A DNA stretch of 64,000 nucleotides from Pelobates cultripes (taxonomy: Eukaryota > Chordata > Amphibia > Anura > Pelobatidae): positions 82,090,852 through 82,154,851 of the forward strand of contig OW240912.1 of the NCBI GenBank assembly GCA_933207985.1, in the 5' to 3' direction. Positions 53,775-64,000 of the stretch are shown here, one piece after another. The position numbers and the translations under genes are program-made. Every line of letters begins with the position of its first letter. Positions within the stretch are counted from its first letter, which is position 1. The notes under the pieces are model-generated. The model was not told the origin of the DNA, did no database searches, and saw only the letters and a program-made list of their open reading frames with translations.

Positions 53775-53990
53775 GGTGTCAGGAAGTACAGAGTTCCGTT
53801 GGGTAGGGGTGTCGCTGATTGGCTAGAGCAGTCAGCTGGCACTCTAAGCCAATCAGTAGCTCCCCATTTATAAAAAAGTAAAACCTTTTTATGAACTGGG
53901 AATTAGTGTTTGGCTTAGAGCGTCAGCTGACTCTAGCCAATCATGCCTGACCTCAATCTGCACTTCCTGATACTCCGTTTCAGAAGCCGA
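53775..53990. repeat. Large imperfect hairpin
   Basis: TCAGGAAGTACAGAGT pairs with a run ending CACTTCCTGATACTC, and GATTGGCTAGAGCAGTCAGC with GTCAGCTGACTCTAGCCAATC. A structural relative of the hairpin in the foldback element. Confidence 0.6.
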
Positions 53991-54036
53991 ATACCACTGA
54001 GCGACTTGGAGATCTGGAGCTGGAGGAAGTCTTTGG

Positions 54037-54335
54037 GGTTAAACCGTTTGAGACCTAAATTGGTCTTTCAGCCACATTTACTAATACTAAGTAAAGATTA
54101 CTTAGTATTAGTGAATTCTGCCCCTACTCGCTATACCGCGAGTAGGGGCGTGTCTAGTAAACAGTGAATAGCCAAAAAAAACTAAAACCTATTGACCCCA
54201 CCCCTGTGCTATGGGTGGGGGCCCTAAATAAGAAAGTGGAGGGGGGGACCTACTGTCCTCCCCCCCGGCCCCCACCCACCGCGCGGTGGGTGGGGGCCAT
54301 AAATAACAATAAGGGTGGGGACCTAATATCAGTTT
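54037..54335. mobile_element. Partial copy of the TTAA foldback element
   Basis: Shares AAATTGGTCTTTCAGCC, TACTAATACTAAGTAA, CCCCTACTCGCTATACCGCG, GTGGGGGCCCTAAATAA and GGGGGGACCTACTGTCC with 24680-26543. The terminal TTAAAGCGGCACTG is not found. Confidence 0.75.
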
Positions 54336-54419
54336 CAGTTCAGGTTCGCTAAACTCTAGATATCATCAGTAAAAGTGTCGTTTTTGTGTGAAAATGCAAA
54401 AACTAATATAAATGCTAGT

Positions 54420-54670
54420 TGAAAAAAGGAATAGGAGGGCTAACTACAGGTAATAGAGAAAGGAAAGAGGGAGAAAAAAAATATATATATATATGTAAAC
54501 ACATTATATCCACCGTGACTACAGCTATTTAACGCTAGTTAGTTAGTTTGTATACTAGAGAGGTGCCCTTGAAGGCACAGTTATAACTGAAAGGACATTT
54601 ACATATATATATATATTTTTTTTTTCTCCCTCTTTCCTTTCTCTATTACCTGTAGTTAGCCCTCCTATCT
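54420..54670. repeat. Inverted repeat with embedded direct repeat
   Basis: GGAGGGCTAACTACAGGTAA (54436-) is inverted at 54640-54666. GTGCCCTTGAAGGCACAGT occurs near 54563 and again near 54676. The type of element is not recognised. Confidence 0.5.
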
Positions 54671-56072
54671 GGTAGGTGCCCTTGAAGGCACAGTAACTAT
54701 TTCTTCTTATTTACTTTTTCATGGTATAACATCACTGGGGTGATATATTAGTAACCAACCAGAGTAGGTGCTCTCTCAAGTAAAGGATATATATCCTAAC
54801 TACAACATACTTCTAGGCAAAAACATTAGACAGTATATGTCCTTGTGTTGTCAAAACGATTTTAGTGTCTAATTTTCGTTTTTTAATTTTTGTAAGAGAG
54901 TATTCTGTAGAAACTGCAGCTGCAGACAGTATATATCTGTTAGAGTTTGATCCATTGTAACAGAATACTCTATACTAACTGTAACACGAGACAACTGTTG
55001 CAGTAGATACAATTGACATTTGCTGACGACATCTTCACTGAATCAAGTGTTGTTTGTCCTTTTAAATCTTACAATTCTGCATAAATATCTCTTGATGCCT
55101 CTGTATGCAAATACCTAGATGTACCAAGAGTGAATGTGCAAAATAATCACTTTGTATCTCGTTCACTATTAAAGTTTATCTTTTTATACTCATATTTATA
55201 TCCTTTAGGCAGTGTTCCTCTTCTTCCTTTTTTCAACTACATTTCGCTTAGGGTTAACCCCTTCACTGCCTCCACATTTTCTCTACACTAGGCTTTTACT
55301 CTGTTAAAACTAATATAAATGCTAGCTTTGGCCAGGATTTGTGACTAAGTGGCTACTAAAAACGACTGGACATACCCCATTTCAATTACCCTAGGTTGTC
55401 TACTTTTGCAAATGGTATGCCATGATGGGGGTAATTCTCATTCCTGGGCTGCCATATGGTCTCAAACAACATAGACTTATCAAACCAATCTGACAAACTG
55501 AAATGGGCAGGCCTGATCCGTCGACTATCCTCTTCACAGCTGTTACCATTTGCCATTAATTCGATCTCCTATGTTCTCTGGGAAACCTCTGAGGAAGACT
55601 TCCCCTTTTTTGATGATGCACTTCTGTGAGTTCCAATGTTCATTCCATCCAATATGACCATTTGTTACACCGCGGGAGCATAGGAAAATTATCTCATCCC
55701 CCTCTGATGTTCGCCAAGGATACTTGCATGTGTCTATAAACCTAGGTACAACATAGTGTTACCTCCATATCACGACTGTGAGTAAAAACTTACACATTCA
55801 TAAGAAAAATTGTACTTTACACTTACATATCTTATAAGTTTCAAGCTTTCACATTGTTTAACAAATCAAAATGCATCTCTGTTTATAAGGTCCCCTATAT
55901 CCGTGTGTTCCATCTAATTATCAAATAATTATATTTTTAGGAAGCTTTATCCCTTATACTAATAAATGAAAGAATGCGAATATGAAATATAAGATATCAA
56001 AGTGATTGCTCGTTAAACAATATATTCATGTTAAACATGCATTTACATATATAAAGTGATATAGTGCTGTGA
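54671..56072. other. No recognised gene
   Basis: AT-rich DNA; a repeated word AAAACTAATATAAATGCTAG (54398 and 55307) suggests a relation to the preceding inverted repeat. Nothing else recognised. Confidence 0.45.
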
Positions 56073-57259
56073 TTAAAGGGACACTTTAGTCACCAGAACA
56101 ACTACAGCTTATTACATTTGTTCTGGTGAGTAGAATCATTACCTTCAGGCTTTTTGCTGTAAACACTGTCTTTTCAGAGAAAATGCAGTGTTTACATTAC
56201 GGCCTAGTGATAACTTAACTGGCCACTCCTCAGATAGCTGTTAGAGATCCTTCCTGGGTCATGGCTGCCTAAAATGCATCCAAACATTCAGTGTCTCCAC
56301 CCTCTGCATGCAGACACTGAACTTTCCTCATAGAGATTCATTGATTCAATTCATCTCTATATGGAGATGCTGATTGGCCAAGGTTGTGTTTGTTTTTTTT
56401 TGTTTTTGTTTTTTTGACAATCTTTATTTTCAAGTTTTATCATTTTTTCAAGGAAAGATGTAGTAACGGTATAACGTCAATTTTAACATCAGTTTTCTGA
56501 ATAGCTTAGCAACATTCGTCACCATTGTTTTAACATTCTCAAAACAGTTTTCTCAAACAATATTTCTATAGTTTCCATCACATGCTTTAGGTAGAATTAT
56601 TTAAGGTCAGGTTTCTAGTCTCGTATCCCCACTAGCCTACAATGCGCAGTTTGTTGCACCTATGGTGTGCGCTCTACGTGTAGGGTGTGGATCGGTGTCT
56701 AGTCTGGGTGCTGTGGGGGGTAAGTTTTCTGACACGCTACATTTCTCATTTCACGTTTCATACCAACAGTGTCAGGAACCTTTTTGTCGCTTGACATGTA
56801 TATATATATTGTTGGGCATGGTATAGGGCCACGCTAGCGAGAAAAGATATCTTTAGTGCCTTAACTCCTCCCCAGACTACTCAGCACTTATTAACATTCA
56901 AGGCCATCTTGTCGCCTAGGTGAGAGCAAAGTGTGATGGTTTAGGTTAAGTTCCCCACTATTGTGGGTTGGCAGTTGCTGGTGTATATATTTGTATGCCT
57001 ATCGGAATAGTTTGTCATAAGGGAGGATACTCTAGGTATCAGTCTAGGAGGCCAGGAGGGGATATTTTCACGCCGGTATCAGCTCTAGGTTGGGTCTCGG
57101 TTTCCTGTGTATTTTACACCTGTGATTACAGTGGGTGTGCGTATTGATAAGCCCCATTTACGAGCTCGTCAGAGTCGGTCGTTGGGGTTCAGTCCAATGT
57201 CCAGTCTCAGGAAAGGGTCAGGAGGTAGGGGACCTAGGAGGGAGGAGTAGCCGGGTGGC

Positions 57260-60200
57260 TTAGCTCTGTATGAGTCGGTTAACTGCGGGCCTCTGGGGGG
57301 CCGTGTTTGGGTTTGCTAATCTGTTGGCTAGGTATGTTTCCCAAGGGTACCAGGTCAGTGCACATTGCTCCTGTCTACCGTGGAGGTCTGCAGTTAAGGA
57401 TTCCATTGAGTGGATCTCTTCCACCCTTGTCACCCATTGCTGGAGGGTAGGCGCTCCCCTCTGTTTCCACATCACAGGGATAAGGGCCTTTGCCGCGTTG
57501 AGTAGTGGCAGCAAGAGGGATTTCTTATATGTCTTAACGGGTGTGGGGGTGTGGTGTAATAGCATCGTTAGGGGTTCTAGGGTTAGCTCCGCACCTGTGA
57601 TTCTGTTTATCTCTACCCTGATCCTCTCCCAGAATGTGGTAATCTCGGGGCACTGCCACCAGATGTGGAAGTACGTGCCGGTATGCAAGCCGCATCTCCA
57701 GCAGGTGTCCGGGGCACCTACGTTCATGCGATTGAGTACGTCTGGGGTTCTGTACCAGCGTGTTAAAATTTTGTAGTTCAGCTCCTGGTACTTGGAGCTG
57801 ATAGAGCATTTATGTGTGAGAGTGTAAATCTTGTCCCAGTCTTGCACAGTAAGGACTTCCCCCGAGTCTCTCTCCCAATGATCTTTAAATTTGAGCACCA
57901 CATCTTCGTTAGTTTGGGTCTTGAGTATGGTATGTATAGTGGAGATACCTCTGTGTACGTGTGTTCGGTGTACGCACAGGTGTTCAAAGCTGGTGAGGGG
58001 TCTAGTCAGGTGTCCTCGACCATGTAAGGATATGAAGTACGTCTTAACTTGGTGGTATCTGAATTGTTCGAGTATCGTCGGTGGTCTATCTGGGCAGAGG
58101 TTTCTGAGTGGTATAAGTCCCTGAGTGTCGAGCCATTGGTGCAGGTACATCCAGTCTGCCTGCTGGAGGCCGGCTAGGTCTTGTGGGGTTAGAGCATCGG
58201 CCAGGTCTGGGTTATGTGTGATGGGTGTCAAGGGGCTAGGAGAACTTGTGAGTTGCAGTCGGTAGCGTATAGCTATCCACACTCGGAGCGTGGCGTCGAT
58301 TAGTGGGTTCTCGGTGTGCAGGTCGGCGTATGTGGCAGTATGTAGCCAAAGCCTAGAGGGTAATTTTCTATCAGTTTGTTCTAGCTCAATGGTCACCCAT
58401 TGTTTTAATGGGTGTTGTGCGTGCCAGTCCGTCAGTCTGTGCAGGTGAGCGGCGCGGTAATATGTCTCTATGGAGGGCAGTCCCGTGCCCCCCATCAATT
58501 TTGGTAGTTCCAGGGTTGATTTTTTTATTCGGGTTGGGCGAGAGTTCCAAACGAATCTGCGGATGGCAGTCGTCATAGAGCTAAAAAAGGCTCTGGGGAG
58601 AGTAATTGGCACTGTTTGGAATAGGTAGAGTATCCTGGGTAACACGTTCATTTTAATCGCATTGATACGTCCGAACCAGGAGATGTAATATGGGGTCCAT
58701 TTCTTAAGGTCCGTCTGAAGTGAGAGTAGGAGAGGGTGATAGTTATGGTGGTATAAATGGGACGGGTCCTTGGTCAGCCATATGCCCAAATATTTTAATT
58801 TAGTTTCGCACCATGTAAACTTGTATTGTGTGTGAAGGTGTGTTGGGGGGCCTGTAGGGGGTGGGAGGTGGAGAGCCTCGGACTTATCCGTATTAAGTTT
58901 AAGATTAGAGAGTGCCCCAAACTCTCGGAAAGATGCTAGGAGGTTGGGCAGTGAGATCAACGGCTGTGTAAGAAAGAACAGCATATCATCTGCATATGCG
59001 GCTACCCGGTATTCGTGACGACCAAGGTCGAATCCAGAGATTCCCCCATTCCGTCTGACCGCCCCCAGAAATGGTTCCAGGGAGAGGGCAAACAGGAGGG
59101 GGGAGAGCGGGCATCCCTGGCGGGTGCCATTCCTGATTGGGAAAGGGGCTGAAAGTGCCCCGTTAATGCGGATCCTCGCAGTGGGGCATGTGTACAGTGA
59201 GAGGACCCAGGCCAGCATGTTGGGGCCGAATCCCATGTGTGTTAGGGTACTCCTCAGATACGCCCAGCTCACCCTGTCAAAAGCCTTTTCGGCATCGGTG
59301 GAAAGTAGTAGAAGTTCTCTACGGCGCGCTCGTGCTATGTGTAGGATGTTCAGGGCCTTAATCGTGTTGTCTCTCCCTTCCCTACCCGGGATAAACCCCA
59401 CTTGATCAGAATGTACCAAGTGGGGGAGGTGTTTTGCAACTCTCAGGGCAATGGCTTTTGCGAATAGTTTCAGGTCTGCGTTTAGTAGCGATATGGGGCG
59501 GTAGCTCGCGCAATTCGTCGGGTCCTTGCCCTCTTTTGGTATTACAGTAACTATGGCTGCTAACGTGTCTGGGGGAAAGCGCCCCCCCTCCAGTATGGAG
59601 TTGAGGCCCAGTAAGAGATTTGGTAATAAGATGTCCCTGAACGTACGTAAGTACATCAGGGGCAGTCCGTCAGGTCCAGGGGCCTTATGGGATTTGGAGA
59701 TTTTTAGGGCTGCCGCCAGCTCCTCCATGGAGAGGGGTTGGTCTAGGTCGTCCCGCATTTCCGCGGTCAGCTTATTACCTATATTTTGTTCCAGGAATTC
59801 AGTAATTTGGCCGGTCTGTCGTGCGCGGGCAGCATCAGTGTTGGGTTGGGGGATATTGTATAGGTCCGTGTAGTAGTCTACGAACGCACGCTGAATTCCG
59901 TCCGGCATTCGGGTTTCAGCTTTGTCACTGGGCTTAATTTTGTGTATGTGGCTCGCCATCCGACGATCACGGAGCTGGCGGGCTAGCAGTCTGCCACTTT
60001 TGTCCGAGTGCTCAAAAAAGAACCGGGCCGATTTTCTAAGGGTGCGTAGGAGACCCTGAGCTAATATGTCCCTTCTCTGTCTCCGGAGCGCTGTTAGATG
60101 GAGGAACGTGTCCTCATCCTGACTTTGTTTATGAGCTTGCTCTAGGTTGGCTATTTGAGTGTTTAATGTTATCAGCTGTCGTGTATGTTCTTTCTTCCGT

Positions 60201-61129
60201 TGTGTACAGACCTTAATATAGTGTCCCCGTACTACACACTTATGTGCTTCCCACACCGTCAAGGGCGAGACATCGGGGGTCGTGTTAGTGTCGAAGTATT
60301 GTGTTAGAGTTTGCCTAACCGGGTCAGTTTCACCCAGGTTAAGCAGCATATTCTCATTTAGCTTCCAGTGCCTTTCCGCTGGTTTGTGTAGTGGGGATTG
60401 GATCTGGACTGAGACCGGGGCATGATCGGACTCCGCCATTAGGCCTATGCTAGCCTTGCGGAGTAGTGTCAGGGCTTCCTGTGCCATAAAGATATAGTCA
60501 ATCCGACTGTATCTCTGATGTACAGCTGAGAAATAGGAATAGTCCCCGCCATCGGGATGCGCCGCCCTCCAGCAATCCACTAGTCCACTCCTTGTCAGAG
60601 CTCTCCCGACTGCGCGTATGCAATGACCTGGTATTGAGCTTTCTCCCCTTGAGGTGTCTAATCTGGCGTCTAACGGAGTGTTAAGATCTCCTGCCATAAT
60701 TAGTAAGCCCTCTCTGAACTTGTTGAGCAAAGTGAGTGTTTTATTTAGGAAGACATGTTGGTTACGGTTCGGTGTATAGAGGCATGCGAATGTGTAGGGC
60801 TGTTGTGCTATGGTTCCTTTAATGAATAAGTATCTACCGCCTGGATCTATTCGTTGCTCTGTGCATACGAACGGGACAGTATGTGAAAAGAGGATCGCCA
60901 CCCCCGCTTTTTTTTGGTCGGCATGGTTGGAGTAATAACCTGTGGGGAACCTTCTGTTTTTCAGGGTGGGGGCCTCCACGCCTTTAAGATGCGTTTCCTG
61001 CAAAAACGCCACCGAGATGCGTTCCGCCCAGAGAGTACTGAGTAGCTGAGACCGCTTCTCGGGTACGTTTAGACCTCTAACGTTGTTCGACCACAGGTTA
61101 AGCGGTGCCGGCACATAGTTAGTGCCCAT
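57260..61129 (-). CDS. L1 ORF2 protein: endonuclease and reverse transcriptase
   Basis: A 1289-residue uninterrupted protein, the usual size for L1 ORF2p. The N-terminal AP-like endonuclease shows SNNVRGLN (14-21), QETHL (44-48), GDLN (147-150), SRIDYIF and SDHAPV near 210-240. The reverse transcriptase has HKAPGPDGLP, YRPISLLNADLKLFAKAIA and the catalytic YADDMLFF near residues 710-717. Near residue 1140 lies the cysteine-rich CWRCGLHTGTYFHIWWQC, the L1-type C-terminal zinc motif. Together these nick target DNA and copy the element RNA in place. The start MGTNYVPAPLNLWSNNVRG is right before the first endonuclease strand, so it is a credible start. Confidence 0.95.
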   Translation of the reverse strand: MGTNYVPAPLNLWSNNVRGLNVPEKRSQLLSTLWAERISVAFLQETHLKGVEAPTLKNRRFPTGYYSNHADQKKAGVAILFSHTVPFVCTEQRIDPGGRYLFIKGTIAQQPYTFACLYTPNRNQHVFLNKTLTLLNKFREGLLIMAGDLNTPLDARLDTSRGESSIPGHCIRAVGRALTRSGLVDCWRAAHPDGGDYSYFSAVHQRYSRIDYIFMAQEALTLLRKASIGLMAESDHAPVSVQIQSPLHKPAERHWKLNENMLLNLGETDPVRQTLTQYFDTNTTPDVSPLTVWEAHKCVVRGHYIKVCTQRKKEHTRQLITLNTQIANLEQAHKQSQDEDTFLHLTALRRQRRDILAQGLLRTLRKSARFFFEHSDKSGRLLARQLRDRRMASHIHKIKPSDKAETRMPDGIQRAFVDYYTDLYNIPQPNTDAARARQTGQITEFLEQNIGNKLTAEMRDDLDQPLSMEELAAALKISKSHKAPGPDGLPLMYLRTFRDILLPNLLLGLNSILEGGRFPPDTLAAIVTVIPKEGKDPTNCASYRPISLLNADLKLFAKAIALRVAKHLPHLVHSDQVGFIPGREGRDNTIKALNILHIARARRRELLLLSTDAEKAFDRVSWAYLRSTLTHMGFGPNMLAWVLSLYTCPTARIRINGALSAPFPIRNGTRQGCPLSPLLFALSLEPFLGAVRRNGGISGFDLGRHEYRVAAYADDMLFFLTQPLISLPNLLASFREFGALSNLKLNTDKSEALHLPPPTGPPTHLHTQYKFTWCETKLKYLGIWLTKDPSHLYHHNYHPLLLSLQTDLKKWTPYYISWFGRINAIKMNVLPRILYLFQTVPITLPRAFFSSMTTAIRRFVWNSRPTRIKKSTLELPKLMGGTGLPSIETYYRAAHLHRLTDWHAQHPLKQWVTIELEQTDRKLPSRLWLHTATYADLHTENPLIDATLRVWIAIRYRLQLTSSPSPLTPITHNPDLADALTPQDLAGLQQADWMYLHQWLDTQGLIPLRNLCPDRPPTILEQFRYHQVKTYFISLHGRGHLTRPLTSFEHLCVHRTHVHRGISTIHTILKTQTNEDVVLKFKDHWERDSGEVLTVQDWDKIYTLTHKCSISSKYQELNYKILTRWYRTPDVLNRMNVGAPDTCWRCGLHTGTYFHIWWQCPEITTFWERIRVEINRITGAELTLEPLTMLLHHTPTPVKTYKKSLLLPLLNAAKALIPVMWKQRGAPTLQQWVTRVEEIHSMESLTADLHGRQEQCALTWYPWETYLANRLANPNTAPQRPAVNRLIQS

Positions 61130-62355
61130 CCCTAGCTGTGCGTGGGAAGGGGTATGGGTATGTCAGAGTATCACGGGGTAAGGTTCGGGGGGGGAAGTAG
61201 GGTAGTCCAGTCAAAGTCAGGGCAGGTTAGTGGGTCGGGATCTAGGTGACTACGACTCGCCTCGGGGTCAGTCACTTCCCAGTGTCTATTCCCTTCGGGG
61301 TATGTCACCAGAGTAGCCCCCGAGGGTTTGTACAGTGTGAGTCTGTCACGTGAGGTACGTGGGTCGTCCGTTCTTGGGTGAACCGTCGTCTGAATCGCAC
61401 TGCTCTCACGGCACCCAGCCCACTGTATTTGTTTAATTGGAATTTTCCCTGCGGGTGTGGTGAAGTAGTACGAGGGTACCCCCTCCCATTATCCATTTTC
61501 CTCTCTGTTCTTGAGGGTCTGAGTAATGCGTGTCTAGTCGGTAATCGGGCCCTGTAGCTACCTAACGGGTCCGGCCTCCCCGGGTGTCCCCGCCCCGGCC
61601 TAGCCCCCCCGGCTTCGTGGGCTCAGGTGTGTTACCAGCCCCCTTGTGTAGGTGTGTGCCCCCCTAGGAGTGGTATAGAGCATGTGAACTTAATCAATAA
61701 CAATAACAAGTACAACTGTGAATACCAAACCACCGCCTCTGGCGTTCCCCGCTCCCCCCTCCCAAGGAACCATACCCCCCTCCTCTGCTCCCTATTCCAG
61801 TTGGGGGAAGTGGTGTCCTCTCCTGCCTGTTGGCTCGCTAGTCCCTTCGGGGGATGGGCGGAGCTTGAGTCTCGGGGCCCTCTGGGACATCATGGGACTG
61901 TCCAGACTTTATCCTGGGGTGCCATTCAAGTAGTTGGAGTCCGCCAATGCCTCCCCTCTACCCCAACCACCCAAAAGTGGGGATTCTATGGGCAAGAGCC
62001 CGAGTCTTTATAAATCTGGGGGGGATCCCCTCCATGTCATCATCGTCCCCGGGTGGTACCCGATCCCCATGAATCCCACCACCCCAAGAAATATGTGGCC
62101 CTCCATTGTCTCAAGTCCCAGCAACTCTGACTTGTGCGTAACTGCTACGGGCCCAGGGTAGGGGTGTAAGTACATACCCAGCGGTGAGTCAGCTTCTGCT
62201 TAAGGAGGTTGTTTCTTCGCATCAACCTTGGGGGAGCGGTCCGGTGGTCTGTCTCACTGCGGCGTGGTTTCTGGGGTTGAATGGGGGGGTGAAAACTGGG
62301 GTATACCTCCGTCGGTGGGTGCGCCGGTCGCTGCCCCCTAGGGCTCTTGAATCTG
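61130..62355 (-). other. Long inter-ORF region of the L1
   Basis: 1226 bp between ORF1 and ORF2, with no frame longer than about 75 codons on the minus strand. It is far longer than the few tens of bases in human L1. It may contain an internal ribosome entry or re-initiation element, or be a decayed third region; no motif was recognised. Confidence 0.6.
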
Positions 62356-63423
62356 CTATTCTTCATGGCTATCCGGGCCGCCTCTGCGGAACCCAGTTCC
62401 TGTAAGGCCCGTACCCGGCCTGATATTTGGAGCGTTTGGGCGTTGCGGCTGTCTCTCCAGGACCCAATTTGGGACTGCCACTGCTGGGAGGTTCGCGGCT
62501 CGGAGGAAGCGTGGCACGTCAGCTGGCCAGCGTATGATATGCCATATGTTGCTCACCTTTGCCTGTAAGCTAAAGGGGAATCCCCATTTGTATTGTATCC
62601 GCCGTTCTCTAAGCAGGGTGGTTAGCGGTCTCAGTGCCCTTCTCGCTTCCAGGGTGAGTACTGAGAGATATTGATATAGGGAAATCTGGGCGTCCATGTA
62701 GGTGAGGTTCTGTTGATTTCTTGCTTCCCTCATGATTTCGTCCTTTAACGAGTAGGAGAGCAGGTAGCAGATTACGTCTCTAGGCGGTCCCTCAGCGGAC
62801 ACGGGGCGCAGGGCTCTGTGTGCACGTTCTATTCCAAAGTCTGCTGGGGCTCTGTCCCCTAATATGTGTGTGAACAGGCCCAGCAGGAGCTCTGGTAGTG
62901 CTTCCCCTGCTGTTTCAGGGAGTCCCCTGACGCGGATGTTGTTCCTCCGTCCGCGGTTGTCCAAATCTTCCAGATTCCTTCTTAACTCCAGCAGGACATT
63001 GCCTTGTCTAGTAGTGGCTGTGTCTGTGGCTTGGCAGTGTTGTATTATTTGGGCACGTTCTGCCTCTAGTTCCTCCACCCTGCGTTCCAGTGCTGTCAGG
63101 TCTCTCCTCACCTCCATGACCTCCTCTCTGATTACTGCCCTAATTTCAGCCAGCAGGTCCATCTTATCTGCCTTGGACATCATGTTTGCAGATATTGTGG
63201 CCAGGTCTGCTGCAATTTGGGTCAGTGACTCCTCTCTGGCTGGGCCTGTTGCTGGGCTGTCTGAGCTGCTGGCGTCTGGTGAGGGCGGCGCCATTTTGGC
63301 CGCGGCCTGGTGCGCCCGCATGTCTCGCGGCGTTCCGAGGTACCCGTCCATGGGACCCGCTGTGCGGCTCGGTGAGCCCGTTTGTGAGGGGCCAGGGGTG
63401 AGTAGCCTCTTTGTCTTACCCAT
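62356..63423 (-). CDS. L1 ORF1 protein: RNA-binding chaperone
   Basis: A 355-residue protein from ATG 63423. A disordered basic and Ser/Pro-rich N-terminus (1-65) is followed by a coiled coil of about residues 70-150 (heptad pattern through ADLATISANMMSKADKMDLL and ERRVEELEAERAQIIQH). Then come the RRM-like domain starting NNIRVRGLPE and a C-terminal domain with WGFPFSLQ. This is the order of L1 ORF1p, which trimerises and coats the L1 RNA. The C-terminal tail ends in GGPDSHEE. The same protein in decayed form is at 24014-24679 and 26544-26845. Confidence 0.92.
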   Translation of the reverse strand: MGKTKRLLTPGPSQTGSPSRTAGPMDGYLGTPRDMRAHQAAAKMAPPSPDASSSDSPATGPAREESLTQIAADLATISANMMSKADKMDLLAEIRAVIREEVMEVRRDLTALERRVEELEAERAQIIQHCQATDTATTRQGNVLLELRRNLEDLDNRGRRNNIRVRGLPETAGEALPELLLGLFTHILGDRAPADFGIERAHRALRPVSAEGPPRDVICYLLSYSLKDEIMREARNQQNLTYMDAQISLYQYLSVLTLEARRALRPLTTLLRERRIQYKWGFPFSLQAKVSNIWHIIRWPADVPRFLRAANLPAVAVPNWVLERQPQRPNAPNIRPGTGLTGTGFRRGGPDSHEE

Positions 63424-63819
63424 CTCGGGTCAATTCGTGCTCGTTTATCGGTGCGGTAGTGAGCTGGGGCCTAGGAGCTGCAGGGAGATGCGTCTCACTC
63501 CATACCCGGTCAGGCCACGCCCCCCCAAGGTTGTGTTTGAATCATGCTGGCTCTGCCCCTGATCTGCCTCCTTGTCAGTCTCAGCCAATCCTATGGGGAA
63601 GCATTGTGATTGGATCAGGCTACCCCTTCTGATGATGTCAGCAGACTGCTTTTTTTTCTGAGTCTAACAGCATGCAGAGTTACAGCTTAGGCTTGAATAC
63701 AGTAAGATTTTTACTATATTTAATGAGGCATGAGGGGCCCAGGGGGGATATATGGTGGTTTTAATACTATAGGGTCAGGAATACATGTTTGTGTTCCTGA
63801 CCCTACAGTGATCCTTTAA

Positions 63820-64000
63820 CTACTGTTTAGACCAACAGTTCAAAATGCCTAGCATAGCTTGTTTTACTTTTGATGTTAAAGGATCACTATTTTTTTTTTT
63901 AAGTGCTGCTTATTATTGATGTGCTTGTTGTTGTACTACTATGTGCAGTAGTAGTGCTATTAGTGATTTTTTATTTTTTTTTGTAAATCTCTTTATTATG
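63820..64000. other. Possible T2 end and L1-type 3' tail
   Basis: TTAAAGGATCACTATTTT at 63877 resembles another T2-like terminus. TTTTTTTTTTGTAAATCTCTTTATT at 63970-63997 reads on the minus strand as AATAAAGAGATTTAC followed by A-rich sequence, a likely minus-strand retroposon 3' end that continues beyond the window. Confidence 0.4.

Larger units (their letters stand above)
56393..63524 (-). mobile_element. Full-length L1-clade LINE
   Basis: A 7.1-kb minus-strand element with a 15-bp target duplication, CCAAGGTTGTGTTTG, at 56378-56392 and 63525-63539. The 3' tail is A-rich with AATAAAG (near 56425 on the minus strand). The 5' end is GGGGGGGCGTGGCCTGACC. ORF1 and ORF2 are both uninterrupted. 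Unusual features are a very short leader (about 100 bp) and a long spacer (1226 bp) between the two ORFs. An intact coding pair plus intact duplication indicates recent insertion. Confidence 0.92.
56073..63819. mobile_element. T2/Kolobok-like MITE split by an L1
   Basis: Left end TTAAAGGGACACTTTAGTC at 56073 and right end GACCCTACAGTGATCCTTTAA at 63819. The MITE parts are 56073-56392 and 63525-63819. The left part contains the hairpins CACCAGAAC/GTTCTGGTG and AAACACTG/CAGTGTTT. The two halves join across the 15-bp duplication made by the L1. Confidence 0.75.

Noticed and set aside
57270..59873. Several plus-strand frames of 70-168 codons
   Set aside because: They are antisense shadows of the intact L1 ORF2.
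62864..63562. 232-codon plus-strand frame
   Set aside because: Antisense to L1 ORF1; codons mirror the ORF1 coiled coil, and there is no homology as a protein.

Overview
The window looks like repeat-dominated nuclear DNA from a vertebrate, most likely a frog (anuran amphibian). The base composition is AT-rich, there is no operon structure, and I recognised no host protein-coding exon, tRNA or rRNA. The anuran call rests on the mixture of repeats: T2/Kolobok-like MITEs with TTAA target sites, a CR1-clade LINE with an (ATTCTATG)-type 3' tail, a Ngaro-type tyrosine-recombinase retrotransposon, a large L1, a Tc1-like element, and hammerhead-ribozyme-bearing fragments of the Penelope-like type. 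I cannot name the species.

Layout. 1-13 kb: CR1 3' ends on both strands (192-760 and 9351-10975), T2-like MITEs (1598-1992, 5081-5488), a hAT-like element with a perfect 8-bp target duplication and an internal minisatellite (3202-4741), and palindromic units with hammerhead-like cores (8101-8340, 8841-8993). 13.26-22.24 kb: a 4.4-kb block occurs twice, on either side of a 100-N gap; the pattern is that of two overlapping contig ends that were not merged. 23.8-35.2 kb: a deep nest. An L1-like ORF1 remnant is split by a TTAA foldback element (24680-26543) and by a hAT-like element (26846-35090). The hAT-like element contains a palindromic hammerhead-type unit, a complete Ngaro retrotransposon (27193-32786) and a large CA-rich array. 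35.2-48 kb: an L1-derived element, a solo LTR (37982-38890) carrying a nested MITE, a hammerhead-bearing segment (42165-42620), another T2-like MITE, a G-rich minisatellite and a minus-strand LTR with 3' internal sequence (46482-47790). 48-56 kb: small hAT-like elements, a dead Tc1-like transposon (50360-51893), a minisatellite whose units carry 5' splice-site consensus, and foldback sequence. 56-63.8 kb: a T2-like MITE split by a full-length minus-strand L1 with uninterrupted ORF1 and ORF2 and a 15-bp target-site duplication.

The coding capacity is that of mobile elements. The L1 has both proteins needed for target-primed retrotransposition. The Ngaro has Gag, RT-RNase H and tyrosine recombinase, but with two frame breaks. 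The CR1 and Tc1 proteins are pseudogenes. The most distinctive observations are: (i) four tandem arrays that each begin next to a consensus 5' splice site inside hAT-like elements; (ii) hammerhead cores with matching stem I, II and III pairing; (iii) the multi-level nest, in which reading frame and target-site duplications fix the insertion points.
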